Assembly: GCF_030269925.1 (NCBI RefSeq)
Contig: NC_085124.1
Span: 7,378,001-7,442,000, forward strand
Origin: Bombyx mori
Taxonomy: Eukaryota > Arthropoda > Insecta > Lepidoptera > Bombycidae
Length of the DNA stretch: 64,000 nucleotides
Reading direction: 5' to 3'
In this document: piece after piece, positions 33,041-45,473 of the stretch
Layout: every line of letters begins with the position of its first letter
How positions within the stretch are numbered: the stretch's first letter is position 1
The notes under the pieces: model-generated
Database searches by the model: none
The model's input: only the letters and a program-made list of their open reading frames with translations
Told to the model about the DNA's origin: nothing
Made by a program: the position numbers and the translations under genes

Positions 33041-34479
33041 AGTGCGTAAAATGTAATTTTATTCAGTAGTTACGGCCTTACGGCCTACTTATTAAGTAAT
33101 AATCAGTACTAATAGAAAACACGAAATGAACACCCAACCGCGCTTGAGACTTGATATAGAAGTAAATTAATTACCTCGACCATCAACTTATCTCAACAAA
33201 GAAGCCACCGTAACGTTAAAATTAATTATAATAATGAATTTCAAACATATTCTAAATCTTTTTAATTCACTCTCCGAGAAATACTGACTTACTGAGCTAA
33301 CGCTTTCTCCAAGATAACCGTGGATTACCGTACTCTTCCCATTCCGATTCGAATAATTAATTCGTCGAAGAAACAGCCATGAATATGTACTCGCGTTTTA
33401 TCCTACGCATCTTTGATTAATATTTAATAACAATTCTCAATTAAGAACGACTCAGAAGATGAATTAATGATCAAGGGCGCGAGCTAATTTCGTAATCAGA
33501 AATTCAGAAAGTGAATAACAAAAAGACAGTAATTTGCTGGCGAAATTAAATTTTAACTGAAGAACACTCAAAACGTGAAAGTGTGCGTTTTCGTCGGGTT
33601 GTGTATTTAACGCGGATGTGAATTTCGCCGCATCCGGCCAAAAATAAATGAGGTTTCTTCCGCTTACTTAATTTACTGCGGCGGCCGAAGCGGGCTACGG
33701 TCTGAATAAATTAAAATTAAAATTTCGCGGTTGTTTAATGTCCCCGTTACCTCGCACTGATTTGTTGACACCAACTTTGATTTGTAGACTTTGACACTTT
33801 ATCCGATTAAGTACTTAATTACCGGTAATTCTTCTTCTCGGGACGAAAGGGCTGTTTAAATTATTTACTATTGGTATAATGTAAATTTTCAGCACGCTCG
33901 GAATGATAACGACCTATTTCTTCCACAAAGATCTGAAATTATTAATAATTTGATGAAATTATCACTAAAATTATTTGATCTTAAATTATATTTTTTATAC
34001 ATCACCTTAATTCACAATTTCAGTATTTAAAATAAAAATTGTTTTCGGTCGCCTATTTGGTATCTCAAAAAATCATTTTTTTCCAAACATCCGAATTTCT
34101 TTTAATTATTTAAGAAACGTAGTTAATTTTATTTCATACGGAGATATATCAAAATCAATAGTGAAAACTTGGCGAGTACAGGGAACAAAAACTACTCCAC
34201 TCGGAAGTGATAAGGAGAAAAAACAGCAAGCATTTTGCATGAAAAAATGAGCACGTCATGGCCTCGTTCTGATATTGCTATGGTTACCAATCCAATTAGT
34301 GTGTGTGGGTAATTTTGGTTTCACCTCACTATTTTTGGTTCATGAGTGACTTTGAGTTTATTGTATACCTGGTGTTGGAAGATCGTTTTGAAGAAAATAC
34401 GTTACAGTACATTCCTATTCCTACCTATTCCTGAAACCTATTTATACTCTATAATTTTCATTGTAAACAATAAGAATTT
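33041..34479. other. AT-rich DNA without a recognised gene
   Basis: No domain-bearing ORF or named repeat. Moderately GC patches near 33600-33750. Confidence 0.55.
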
Positions 34480-34690
34480 CTTCTTCTTTTTCTCCATCTT
34501 ATCTCACTAGGAGGGATCGGCACAGCAAATTTTTCTCCAATCTCTTCTATCAGCCGTCATCTCAACACTCACTCCTCTCTCTCTCTCATATCGCCATTCA
34601 CACACTTCATCCATGTCTTCTTCGGTCGACCTCTTCCCCCTCTACCTTGCACTACCATTTCCATACATCTCCAAAAACAATAAGAGATTC
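34480..34690 (-). pseudogene. RTE-like reverse transcriptase C-terminal relic
   Basis: Minus-strand translation gives GRGRPKKTWMKCVNGDMR and then, after a frameshift in a GA-rich run, TADRRDWRK and CADPS. This pattern (GRPKK.W...V..DMR...TADR..WR....ADP) is common at the C-terminus of LINE polyproteins in insects. A GAAGAAGAA-type tail follows. Broken by at least one frameshift, so non-functional. Confidence 0.55.
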
Positions 34691-34938
34691 CTAGAAATAT
34701 ATGATTTTTGTGTCTATATTGTGTATGTAATTTCTATCTCGAACGAAATATTAATCACATAACGTCTCAGAACCTCCGGCGTTGACATGAAATCATAAAA
34801 GAAATAATTAATTTGCCGGAAGAGACGCGTCATCGACTTATTCTGTTGTTTTGTCTACAAACAGATGCATCGCCAATTTTTTTTTACCTTAGTAAATTTT
34901 CACCTGCTTTGGTGAAAAATATTGATTGATAATAAATA

Positions 34939-35211
34939 ATAGTTTAAAAAACTAACAAAATACGCTTTTGTAGAAAATCCAACTAAAAAATATAAAATAT
35001 AAAAAAGCGTGGGGTGCATTTCAGGACATTACCAGAATAACCCTTCTACTCATATCTGTTCATAAAATATTTATAACTACTTATACCATGCACCCATGCT
35101 TTTTTTACAATAAAATCATTTTTTCTTACATTATTTTTAATTCAAATTTATTTTCTATTTTTTAGTTGGATTTTCTATAAAAGCGTATTTTGTAAGTTTT
35201 TTTAAACTATT
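34939..35211. mobile_element. MITE with long terminal inverted repeats
   Basis: About 273 bp. The left arm from 34941 begins AGTTTAAAAAACTAACAAAA, with ATACGCTTTTGTAGAAAATC and CAACTAAAAAATA further in; the right arm ending at 35209 is its inverse with few changes, giving about 50 bp of TIR. No coding. The flanks look like TAAT/ATTA, so a short TA-type duplication is possible but cannot be fixed in the A/T runs. Confidence 0.65.
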
Positions 35212-35414
35212 TTTTTTTTTTTTTTTGAGTTGAAATTCAATTTTTTCAATATATTTTTTTTCAACTTTTTTTTATATTTAATTATCATCGGTCCTTAATA
35301 AGTTTACCAAAATTTCGAGTTAATCCGACGTTTTGAAGGGGGTCAACATCAAGTTCAAAGATTCCGTTAGATACATACGTCTGAAGCTAATGAAAGCGTA
35401 TTAAAATATAAGCA

Positions 35415-35575
35415 TTTAAAATGGCCGATGGAGCAGACGTGTTCTGGACTGGTGACATGCGGCGATATACTGGGAAAGATTGGATTCGGAAGGCAGAGGA
35501 TCGTTAGAGACTATGGTAGAAGCCTAAATCCAGCAATGGAGTGATACAGGCTGATGATGAAGCATTTATTGAAAA
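35415..35575 (+). pseudogene. LINE reverse transcriptase C-terminal relic
   Basis: Plus-strand pieces resemble the tail pattern W..DM...(T)GK.W...AEDR..W: GDMRRYTGKDWIRKAEDR is readable, with a stop directly after it. Upstream and downstream frames are broken. A short, old fragment. Confidence 0.45.
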
Positions 35576-35998
35576 AAGCTATTCTGAATTAACTTATATA
35601 CATTCCAGACGCTAGCGTTACTTAATTAGAAATTAAAATAAATTAGTTTAATATACATTCTGTATATATAGAAAACGAAAAAAATTACCTAAGTAACTTT
35701 TAATACATTTGTGTATTACATTCTCCAAAAGTTTCTCAAACTTTGGATGCAGCTTTGAGTATGTAAGAGAAAGTTGGCTAACAATAACAGTTTTTTTCCA
35801 ATGGTAATGAATTAAACAAACGAAAAAGTTTTTTGTGCGCAGATATAAAAGAAACTTTAAAATTAACAAAGCCAAAGTTCGTTCAGTTTCGGAACAGAGG
35901 CACGGGTAGAGTAGCGAAACATAAACACAAACAAATTAAAGCATCTAAACTTTCCGGTGTTTCCAGATGTTCTATAATATCTCGTTCCATCTGGTTTT

Positions 35999-36447
35999 GA
36001 TGTCATCGTGGCCTAAAGGATAAAACGTCCGGTGCATTCGTGTTGAGCGATGCACCAGTGTTCGAATCTCAGGCGGGTACCAATTTTTCTAATGAAATAC
36101 ATACTCAAAAAATGATCACGCTTGACTTCCACGTTGAAGGAATAACATCGTGTAATAAAAATCAAACCCGCAAAATTATAATTTGCGTAATTACTGGTGG
36201 TAGGACCTCTTGTGAGTCCGCGCGGGTAGGTACCACCACCCTGCCTATTTCTACCGTGAAGCAGTAATGCGTTTCGGTTTGAAAGGTGGGTCAGCCGTTG
36301 TAACTATACTTGCGACCTTAGAACGTATATCTCAAGGTGGGGGGCGCGTTAACGTTGTAGATGACTATGGGCTCCAGTAACCACTTAACACCAGGTGGGC
36401 AGTGAGCTCGTCCATCCATATAAGCAATAAAAATAATAATAATAATA
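35999..36447 (+). repeat. Bm1-type SINE, full length
   Basis: tRNA-like head at 35999-36075 with A-box TGGCCTAAAGG and B-box GTTCGAATCTC, body to CGTCCATCCATATAAGCAAT, tail of AAT repeats. The head keeps Pol III boxes with single changes. Confidence 0.85.
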
Positions 36448-36939
36448 GAATCCGTTGTTTGTTCCATCCGAAAAACTACCTACTCAGTATTCTCCAAAAC
36501 CTCTCATGTCCTCCTTTAAACGGTGCTTGAAAACAGTCCTCAACGCTAGGTAGTATAATGGCTATATCCCTGATAGTAGACCTGTTACAATCAGGTGTGC
36601 CGACAAAAACTCATCTGATACCAAAAACGAACATCAGTACTTTTCTGTGCAGCAAATAAAATACTAAAACCTTTTCATGAAAGTCTCCATTTACTACTAA
36701 ATTCACAAATTTCAAAGTCGTTTATCATTTGAATGTATGGCGACCTATTACGTAATCGACAGAGCTCCAATTAACGAGCACGGATTCGATATTGCTCGTA
36801 ACTTAATGAGTTCCGTTGTAAGACAAACTGTTCGGCTACTGGACACGGGCCCATTTACACGGAAATAATTAACTGGAATGAGCTCTTATTGTTTTTTGCT
36901 AAAGTAGACCTCTCTATAAATATAAAAAGCCGGGATATC

Positions 36940-37296
36940 AAAAAGATCGATGCCTTTGAAATGTGGGTGTGGCGGAGGATGCTACGAATACCGTGAACTG
37001 CCATGAGAACAAACGAGTCCATTCTAAGGCAGTTAGACATCCGAAAAAGGCTCTCTTCCATCTGCTGGGAACGTGTTATGAGCTTCTTCGGACACATCAT
37101 GCGGTCTCCCAGACATGAATTAGAGGAGCTCATAATTGCGGGTCCCGTAGAGGGCAAGCGCGCTGTGGGCAGAATACCAGCCAGATGGTCAGATCTAGTA
37201 AGAGAAGCACTTAGTGGTAGTCTGTACCATACGGTCCATGCCACCCATGATCGAGCACAGTGGAAGTGCGTCGCATGTGGTCGCGATCCTCAGTAG
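36940..37296 (+). pseudogene. LINE reverse transcriptase C-terminal relic with one in-frame stop
   Basis: The frame reads KIDAFEMWVWRRMLRIP, a TGA stop at 36994-36996, then about 97 codons including RTNESILRQLDIRKRL, FGHIMR, VEGKRAVGRIPARWSDLV and CGRDPQ before the natural stop at 37294-37296. The TGA probably replaces a Trp codon. The pattern is the C-terminal end of RTE-type LINE polyproteins. The catalytic RT core is absent, so this is a 5'-truncated dead copy. Confidence 0.75.
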
Positions 37297-38299
37297 TGAG
37301 GGAACGATATAGAAGAAGACCTCTCTATGTGCTAATGGCTTAGATATCTTTAACATTCCATAACCGTACTGGTCTTGCGATCCTGGCTATTTTTACTACA
37401 AATCAATGTGTTTAGGTGTAACCAACAGACGTCAAAGAAAACAAATGAGACGACGACCTCGTTCGTACCTTTAGATTTAGCAGCATTACTTATACTTGTG
37501 TATCCTTGTATGGCAAATAAAAAAGATTGAAGTCTCAATTGGATTGGCATAGCATATTAAACTGGAACGCATTCCTAGCTCAGCTTACAATGTGCCCGAC
37601 TTATTTACATAGTGTTTACAATATAAGTTAACAATGTAGAAGCTGAATAAAAATATATTATTGGGAAAAATTAACCAATAATTGTATTTTCGCTAAAGAT
37701 GAAAACCTATTCTTTGTAATCAAAATCTGAAAGCCAGTTGTGAGTGTCGTGTTCGAAATAAGATTTTTTTCCTTTTGACTTAGAAATCTACCTATATTAT
37801 AGTACTAATCAATATATTATAAAGATAGGAAAGATTAAACACAGAAAATTTATATACTATTAAAACGTCAAGAAACTGCAAATAGTTATATCACGTAGCA
37901 ACAGCAACTGTCAGAAATAGCCACAGCCCTGAAGAAAACCCTAGGAAGAAAATCTTCAACGCGTCTAAAATTTGCACGCGTGATATTGGTATTCATAATG
38001 ACGAAACCCAATTGTGCTTATGACAAGAAACCGAAACACATCCAGTAAAACGTATTCTATGGCACTCCGAACTGGGACAAGTTTTAATTAAGGCAAATAT
38101 CTCGCACGAGCCTGCGATGTGAACATTCCATTATATTGTTAAGTTGAAAATAACGTGAAATATTCTGCAAATCGTTTAAAATTGTTAATTGCATACAAAA
38201 GTCTGTGTCATTCGTTGGTAAAAGCTTCATTTCTAAATACAGTAGCTTTTATACAGAGAGTACATATCTTTAACCACTATATTACGCTCATTGTTTCCC
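37297..38299. other. AT-rich DNA without a recognised gene
   Basis: Nothing named. Short frames only. Confidence 0.55.
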
Positions 38300-38309
38300 T
38301 CACTACACA

Positions 38310-38660
38310 TTGCCGATCCTGTGGACCGAATGGTAAACAATCGACGTCACCCTAAGCACGTCATTACGGATCCTCCCGATCTATTAACGGTGCTTTTAGG
38401 TACCTTAAGCACCGGTCACCGGTCGCCGATACCGTCGCTTGCGACGAAAGGCTCGACGAGTAAATTAACCCATAGACACAGCCCACTGGGCTTCTCGCCG
38501 GATCTTCTCAGTGGGTCGCGTTTCCGATCCAGTGGTAGATTCTACGAAGCACTGCTCTTGCTCGGGCCAGTGTTAGCAACACCCCCCGTTTGAGCTCGCC
38601 TACTAGCTCGGTGAATCTAGTATAACCTATCGAGGTTACTAGAATAGGTAGGAAAAAAAA
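38310..38660 (+). mobile_element. 5'-truncated copy of the 22605-28918 LINE
   Basis: 351 bp matching the last codons of ORF2 and the 3' UTR, ending in eight A. Exact 10-bp target duplication TCACTACACA at 38300-38309 and 38661-38670. A deletion near the Arg-rich end of ORF2 separates it from the full-length copy. The 3' UTR stem-loop is kept. Confidence 0.88.
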
Positions 38661-38707
38661 TCACTACACACCTCGAATGTTGTGTAATATTTGGTGTTTT
38701 CTTAAAT

Positions 38708-38957
38708 TATTACTGGTGGTAGGACCTCTTGTGAGTCCGCGCGGGTAGGTATCACCGCCCTGCCTATTTCTGCCGTGAAGCAGTAATGCGTTTCGGTCTG
38801 AAGCGTAGGGCACCCGTTGTAACTATACTGAGATCTTAGAGCTTATATCTCAAGGTGGGTGGAACGTTGTAGATGTCTATGGGTTCCAGTAACCACCTAA
38901 GTACCACCAGGTAGACTATAAGCTCGTCCACCCATCTAAGCAATCAAAAAATAAATT
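38708..38957 (+). repeat. Bm1-type SINE, 5'-truncated
   Basis: Begins ATTACTGGTGGTAGGACC and ends ATCTAAGCAATCAAAAAATA. The tRNA-like head is missing; a small internal deletion lies near GGTGGGTGGAACG. Confidence 0.8.
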
Positions 38958-39591
38958 GCTGGTTCTGCTGTGTCTACAATTAAATGCATGCGTGTTATTT
39001 GGTATTTATACCTCTTTTATATTCTCGCAGAACTAGTAATTAGTAGCTTTCAGTACTCTAGCCTCGACCCTTGGTTTATATCTCAGTACTTCGAAATCAG
39101 GACTCTCGGTGATCAGACTTCCGTGTCCATCCTATGTACTTTGATCTTATCTTGTTTTTTCTATGTTTATGACACCCCTAATATAAAAAGTATCATAGCT
39201 TGGGGTCGTTGAGTGTAGAAGTTATAAACACCCATCTTTTGCACATGATACATCAAAGTAAAATGGAAAAAATATATTTAAAACACGTTAGAAAAAAAGC
39301 GGTGCGTAAAATATTCAGTAAAACTTTGCACCCTTCACTGTGCGGAGGGCGGGCGCGTCATTAAGACTGGGCACGCAAAGGAAAATTATCCTCACTTAAC
39401 CCTCCTGAAGGCGTTAACTGGCACCTCACAGGAGAGCACTCGGCACCGATTGCTTTATTATACGAATTGGTACAATTTCTTCTCATCTTAAAATATGAAA
39501 TTTGCGCGGGGTCGTAATGACAATTTTAGTGTTATGATTTCCTTAAAAAATATAAATGTATACCAGTGTTTATTGGATTCAGTTTATTTTC
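38958..39591. other. DNA without a recognised gene
   Basis: An 80-codon frame at 38970-39212 is unsupported. No named repeat. Confidence 0.5.
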
Positions 39592-39888
39592 CTTTTTTTT
39601 TAAATTCCTTATATGGGTGGACGAGCTCACAGCCCACCTGGTGTTAAGTGGTTACTAGAGCCCATAGACATCTACAACATAAATACGCCACCCACCTTGA
39701 GATATAAGTTCTAAGGTCTCAGTATAGTTACAACGGAGACCCTACCACCAGTAATTACGCAAATTATAATTTTGCGGGTTTGATTTTTATTACACGATGT
39801 TATTCCGTCACAGTGGAGGTCAATCGTGAACATTTAATTTTGTTAAGTACGTATTTCGTTACAAAATTTTACCCGCCTGCAGGACTTA
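39592..39888 (-). repeat. Bm1-type SINE with internal deletion
   Basis: T-rich end at left, then the SINE tail. About 90 bp of the body is missing where TTACAACGG joins AGACCCTACC. The head is truncated at CCGCCTGCAGGACT, before the B-box. Confidence 0.75.
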
Positions 39889-40198
39889 TTATTGTAAACT
39901 TTTACACATATTTATAATATTTGGTTACAATGACGTATAGTTACAAATGCTTGGCGAGAATTATTGTTTGATAAAGTCATGTATTTTTGAAGTCGACGTG
40001 GCCTAAATGATAAGACGTCCGATGCATTCGTATCTAGCGATGCAACGAAGTTCGAATCCCGCGATCCGGCATCAAATGTTCACGATTCACTTCCACGGTG
40101 AAGGAATAACATGTTGTAATAAAATCAAACCCGCAAAATTGTAATTTGCATAATTATTGGTGATAGGACGTCTTGTGAGTCCGCACGGGTACCACCAC

Positions 40199-41042
40199 TC
40201 CTTTTTTTTTCCAGGCCAGGGGCCGAACTCCTTCGAGGTCCCCACGCCTAAGGGGTACGCGGGGTATGTGGGACTCAACGATCTGCAAGGTGTTGGAAGC
40301 AGACCGCGGGCCTGAGGAATTTTAGAGCCCACCCACTAAACGACTCTCCTGCACTCTTACACCCGACGTCCGATCCCCTCTGAGGCCAGAACCCGGATAA
40401 GGTAGGGAGGTTACCGCGGTCAACACTACAACCAGACAGCGAGGCTCACCCCAAAGTCGCCCAGCCGACGGAGCCTTCGAGGCGAATCGAAGGCTCTGAA
40501 ACGTCGGCTGTCTCGGTACGGCAGCCCGTCAGGCCGCCTAGACGGTGCCGCTGGTGTTCCGGAATACCCCGCTGGACCAGAACCAGCTTGCCGTATCGGG
40601 ACGCGATACACCGCCAACCGATCGCTCTATTACTCCTCGGCGGCGCGCTAGAGTGCTGGTAGCGCGCCACGCGGCTGCTACCCCCTCAGGTCGCCCCTTG
40701 ACCTTCACCGGGGGGAAGCCGCCATCTACAGGGGCCGGAGTCGGGCAAAAGCCCTTCTCCGGCCCCCGGCTCAGCGGCGACGGATGGGTGCGGAGAGGGA
40801 TGAGTTCTCCCTCTCTCGATCCGCCGCCTCCTTCTGCGAGATGGTGTACTCGCAGAAGTCGAGCATCGCCTTCCAGGACTCATCGCTGCTGAGCATCGTA
40901 GCCATAGCGGTCGGCAGCGACAAGTCCGGCCCTATTTGCGAGACAAGGACACGGCGTTGCTCCAGCCATGCGGGGCAATGTGCGAGCGTATGCTCGACCG
41001 TGTCCTCGTCGCAGTCACAGTAGTGACACTCCATCGCCGGTT
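40199..41042 (-). mobile_element. R1-like LINE, 5'-truncated, nested in a SINE
   Basis: 844 bp, poly-A as T at 40202-40210, flanked by an exact 14-bp target duplication ACGGGTACCACCAC (40185-40198 and 41043-41056). It carries the C-terminal end of ORF2 and a GC-rich 3' UTR of about 560 bp. The same 3' end occurs at 15622. No TTAGG telomeric repeats flank it, so no evidence for a telomere-targeted family. Confidence 0.85.
40771..41042 (-). pseudogene. R1-like LINE ORF2 C-terminal fragment with zinc-binding motif
   Basis: About 90 codons open from the element's truncated 5' edge to the stop at 40771. The Cys/His motif CHYCDCDEDTVEHTLAHCPAW is typical of the C-terminus of R1-type LINE ORF2. It is followed by an acidic/helical stretch and a charged tail ending in RRR. 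It lacks endonuclease and RT, so it is a dead fragment by truncation rather than by mutation. Confidence 0.8.
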
Positions 41043-41223
41043 ACGGGTACCACCACCCTACCTATTACTGGCACGAAGCAGTAATACGAACTGGTTTGAA
41101 GGGTATGAACCATAATACAGCACGATTGGGAATACGACCTCATATCTCAAAGTAGGCAGCATTTACGTTATGTTATCTATCGGCTGCGCTACCCACTTAG
41201 CTCGAGTCTGAACAGATAAAAAG

Positions 41224-43444
41224 ATCATAAATATTTAAAACAATTGCTACCCATGATTAAACTCTACAGCGTAGGCGTACTAAGAACACACTGAAATTTT
41301 ACCAATGACGCAACAATACCGTTCGTGCGTATAATTTCAGTGTTCATTTTGTGGCAACTGTTGAGGTTATTATTTATCTATTTCGATTAAATAACTTTGC
41401 TTGTTTTCCTAAATTCAGAAACACGTAATTTCCACAACAATCGACATTGATTACGCGTTCCAATTTGTAATTTCTCGGGGTGAACCTTGACAAAACTTTG
41501 ATTTGTCCCATCAGAATCGGACCCCAATTGTTTTTCCGAGTGAGCGCCTCAAAATAACAATTCGTTAAGGTCCTGACGAACCCTCTTTGGTCGACGCTCG
41601 TTTATGCACCAGTAACGATCACGGAAGGCCTTGCATTCAGAGAATTTTAGATGTTAAATTCACCGGAATAATTAACAGAAATTAACATCCGGAACATATG
41701 GGAATACGGGCATTCTTAGTACCGTAACATATTAATTGGGCCTTCGTTGATCATGAGTGATGGAAGATTCGAATGATACTCCCATCCCTCAATCTAGGCT
41801 TCCAAATACCAACTACATATTTCCATTTGACTCCATACAGACGAACCTCTGGGTCAAATAAAAGATTTTAGTGCTCCCTGTACGCCAATTATTTAACCTT
41901 ATCATTTCAAATAACTGTTATTGAATTGTCAAAAAATTTAAGCAAAAACATATTATATTATACATGAAACATAATAGTGGATACAAAGTCATTTAAATTG
42001 CTGAACACAATTGCAAACAAACCAACTGAAATTGCGGCGAAACCGTGAAATTCACGCGGAGGATTGCAATTATCAAACCACGAGGTGGACAGTCCTATTG
42101 ACTCTGCGGCTTCGTCATTATGTCAATGCTAATATTTGTCCGCCGTGGCTCGCCACTGGATGCCAGCGATGGAACTTCGGGGCTTTTGCTCTTTGTGAAA
42201 CGTTTCGGATGAAGATAGATATGATAAAAAAAAAAAATTAATATATGTATGTATGTGCCCCGTTGTTCTTAATGACCTAAATTGGGAACAAATATATGAA
42301 TGCCAGCTTACGTCAAATATGCTCTCTCTATAATGGATGCACTTAAATGTGAATAAGTTGCTAATGACAAAAGGAAGGTCTTCCACCGAGCTTGTTTAGT
42401 TGTTCAGTAGACCGACGGTTAGAATATCGTTCAGAACTCGTATATACGCAAAGCTATCTTAATATTCAAGATAATTCGTTAGCGAGATTCAGGTAGCGGT
42501 CAAATATGTTGAGTTGTATGTTGGTTTATTTAGATAGTATATAGTTTTATAGTGTAAGTTAATGTATAAAATAATATGTGCGTATTATGTTGCTTTTTTT
42601 TTTGTAATTTAAATTTCTAAATTTCTCTTCTTGTTCACTTTCTACTTATATGTGATTTTGATTGTGGAAACATATTTGGTTATTGTTTTAGCTATATTTA
42701 AAAAAAATATAATATGTTTGTATTGTACTGTTTGTTTCCCAAATAAATAAATAAATAGGTATAGATTTGACTCGATTGTCATAAACTCAATTCCCGTCAT
42801 TATTTATTCTTTATTAGTCTTCAATGATAGCTAAAATTATCATATAAATAATAGCTTTAAGCACTAAAGCTCCAACAGATGTCCCGATATTTATTTTATA
42901 ATATTATTTACTGAATACATAGGTTACTGTCATCATCTTTGACTATAGAACGATGTAGTGCATGCATTAACTGTCCCTTTTCCTTCCAAATTGAAACTAG
43001 AATTCGTGTCATATATGTCAATGTTTTTTGTAGCCTTATTACATCGCAAAAAGAGAAAAAATGTAGCAGATATTAAAACACGTTCTGACTGTAAACTTTC
43101 CAATGTGTCTTTGAAATGGTTCATAAAATAATTGTTATTCTCAAAAATAAGTTCTATATGAAAGGGAAAGTCAATAAGAATGCATTATTTTATGTGAATG
43201 TTTAAAAACCGAATATGTTATCTTTAACAAATAAAAAATCTAAAAGTCTGTACAGTTGATACATATCAAACTTCCACCAAACCATACCACATCCCTAGAA
43301 TTATCGAGAATATTCCACAAAAGTCCAGCATTGTGTGTTTCCGATATCAAACAATAGATGGTGTTGTACTTCACGAGCGTTCCAGATGCTACTAGATCCT
43401 TCGATATTCGTTCGGCGATAGATGGCGTTACTCTGAAGTTAGTT
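41224..43444. other. AT-rich DNA without a recognised gene
   Basis: A short match, CATATTTCCATTTGACTCCA-like at about 41815-41840, is shared with the repeat at 45870. An (AAAT)n microsatellite lies at 42740-42758. The small frames at 42011-42386 and 42933-43713 have no domain support. Confidence 0.5.
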
Positions 43445-43893
43445 TGAAGTCGTCGTGGCCTAACGGATAAGACGTCCGGTGCATTCGTGTTGAGCGATGC
43501 ACCGGTGTTCGAATCCCGCAGGCGGGTACCAATTTTTCTAATGAAATACGTACTCAACAAATGTTCACGATTGATTTCCACGGTGAAGGAATAACATCGT
43601 GTAATAAAAATGAAACCCGCAAAATTATAATTTGCGTAATTACTGGTGGTAGGACCTCTTGTGAGTCCGCACGGGTAGGTACCACCACCCTGCCTATTTC
43701 TTCCGTGAAGCACTCATGCGTTTCGGTTTGAAGGGTGGGGCAGCCGTTGTAACTATAATTGAGACCTTAGAACTTATATCTCAAGATGGGTGGCGCATTC
43801 ACGTTGTAGATGTCTATGGGCTCCAGTAACCACTTAACACCAGGTGGGCTGTGAGCTCGTCCACTCATCTAAGCAATAAAAAAATAAAAAATA
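43445..43893 (+). repeat. Bm1-type SINE, full length, reference copy in this window
   Basis: About 449 bp. The tRNA-like head has A-box TGGCCTAACGG (43456-43466) and B-box GTTCGAATCCC (43507-43517), both close to Pol III consensus. The body runs to CACTCATCTAAGCAATAAAA and an A-rich tail. This is the best-preserved copy and the basis for calling the others. Confidence 0.88.
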
Positions 43894-44654
43894 AAAAAAA
43901 CTCTTACCGGTGTAACAGTATGTTGAATAATGTACATTTTATCTTGTAATAAATTTTTCTATTTTCTTAACGAAACATAAATTACTAGAAAGCCAGTCAT
44001 TTTACGAACAAACAACAACAAAGTCATCCTGAATTCTGGTACTTTACTGATATGTCTTTTCTCTGTTTGGAATCATATTTCCTATTTGTATATCACATCT
44101 CATTGAACAGCCGGATTCGTAAACGACAATGAATGCTACAAGTAGCTTCATTTTCCAAAGTGATACAGCATATCCTTGGATCTACTTTCATGACAAAACA
44201 TCTTTATTGTGAGAGTTCACGTTTTTGTGAATTCGTCACACGTATCGTTTCAGTATCGTCGTCACGTTTACATCGCCGTGGAAACTTTTTATTACCTCCC
44301 AGTAATTGTGATGAAATAGCACCCGTGCCACTTGAGCTAAATGTAACAAGTTTGCCTTTCAATTTGTGCCGAATGTTTATTGCTGAAAAATTGCTCCAAT
44401 TACGTGCTCCGTGTTAAAAGATGTCAACTCACTTTTCACTAAACAAATGTTCCATTTTAATCTAATATTTGTTACGTGCTCAGATTTTTTAGGTTGTAAT
44501 ATTTTATTTCTAGATATGCAAGAAATTAAAGAAAAACATACATATCGCAATTGTATTTATACGTATTTATTTGGTTTTCAAGTGATGAACACAAAATGTA
44601 ATGCGTACATTATTACATTTTCAAATACACTAATCCAAATCGACCTAATCTTAT
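43894..44654. other. AT-rich DNA without a recognised gene
   Basis: Two adjacent plus frames (44133-44417 and 44411-44710) are open, but I recognise no domain in them. The second runs into the inverted-repeat arm. Confidence 0.45.
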
Positions 44655-45473
44655 ACACTGCCTTAAATACAACGACTAAATTTCATTTAAATATATTCCA
44701 TTTACTTTGAAATTACTGTTCATTTCGTATATACCTTCAACCCTATACTTTAAGGCCAATTACAAAAAATTATATCAACAGTTCTATTTGCACAAATGTA
44801 ATCATTCTTAAACGTCACTTTTTGATTTTCTGAAATCAATTTCCTGGTACTTCTTCTTCTCAATCGAGTCGTCGTGATCTTCATGTAACAAACAATAATA
44901 TAGTACAAACAATTAAGAAATAATTTTCGATTGAAACTAAGGCATCCAATAATAAATCAAATTGTCTGCAACCGTAACGATTGAAAATCAAAAAATAAAT
45001 GTAAATTAATGAATTAAGCAACGACAAACTTAAAACAAAAATCCTTTTGAACAAATTTCAACTTGAATTTTCCAATATTGGAAATCCGTTTTCTCTTTAA
45101 TTATGAATGACGAATGGAAACTGTCAATCATGCAATTTGTAATGAGCTTTTCTCTTATTAGATTTCGCGTCTGCCAGCTAAAAATGATTTATTTTATTTT
45201 TCTTCGAATGAATTATGACTATAATGTGTCAATATTAAATGACTAAGTCCTTTTTTACTTCTGTTTGATTTTGTGCATGTTTTAATATTTACGTCACCAT
45301 AATCAGCGTACTCAACTTTCTCATATTTTGAGAATAGGAAAAAATATATTTTGTTAAATACTTTGATGTTAGAAATTGTAAGTACGTACGTCATTACGAT
45401 ACGTACATCATTTAGAAGTGGACTCATGTCAAGGTATACAATAATATTATATATAAAGATAAACGGGCAGCTG
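44655..45473 (-). repeat. Left arm of a large inverted repeat
   Basis: About 820 bp whose reverse complement recurs at 49799-51125, there split by an insertion at 50236-50718. Shared landmarks include AAAGTATAGGGTTGAAGGTA, TCGATTGAGAAGAAGAAGTA and CTTGACATGAGTCCACTTCT. Arms are separated by about 4.3 kb. This could be two copies of one old transposon in opposite orientation or a segmental inverted duplication. A 77-codon frame in each arm differs only by amino-acid-changing substitutions and is not treated as a gene. Confidence 0.8.

Larger units (their letters stand above)
39988..41223 (+). repeat. Bm1-type SINE split by an R1-like LINE insertion
   Basis: The SINE head and front body occupy 39988-40198 (A-box TGGCCTAAATG, B-box GTTCGAATCCC) and the rest resumes at 41043-41223. 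Between them lies the LINE tail at 40199-41042. The rear part is more diverged than the front; for example CGAACTGGTTTGAAGGGTAT. Confidence 0.8.

Noticed and set aside
43447..43520. A tRNA gene
   Set aside because: A- and B-boxes are present, but this is the head of a SINE repeated many times in the window, and the cloverleaf is not complete.
44133..44710. Two adjacent plus-strand frames as an exon pair
   Set aside because: No recognisable domain, and the second enters the inverted-repeat arm.
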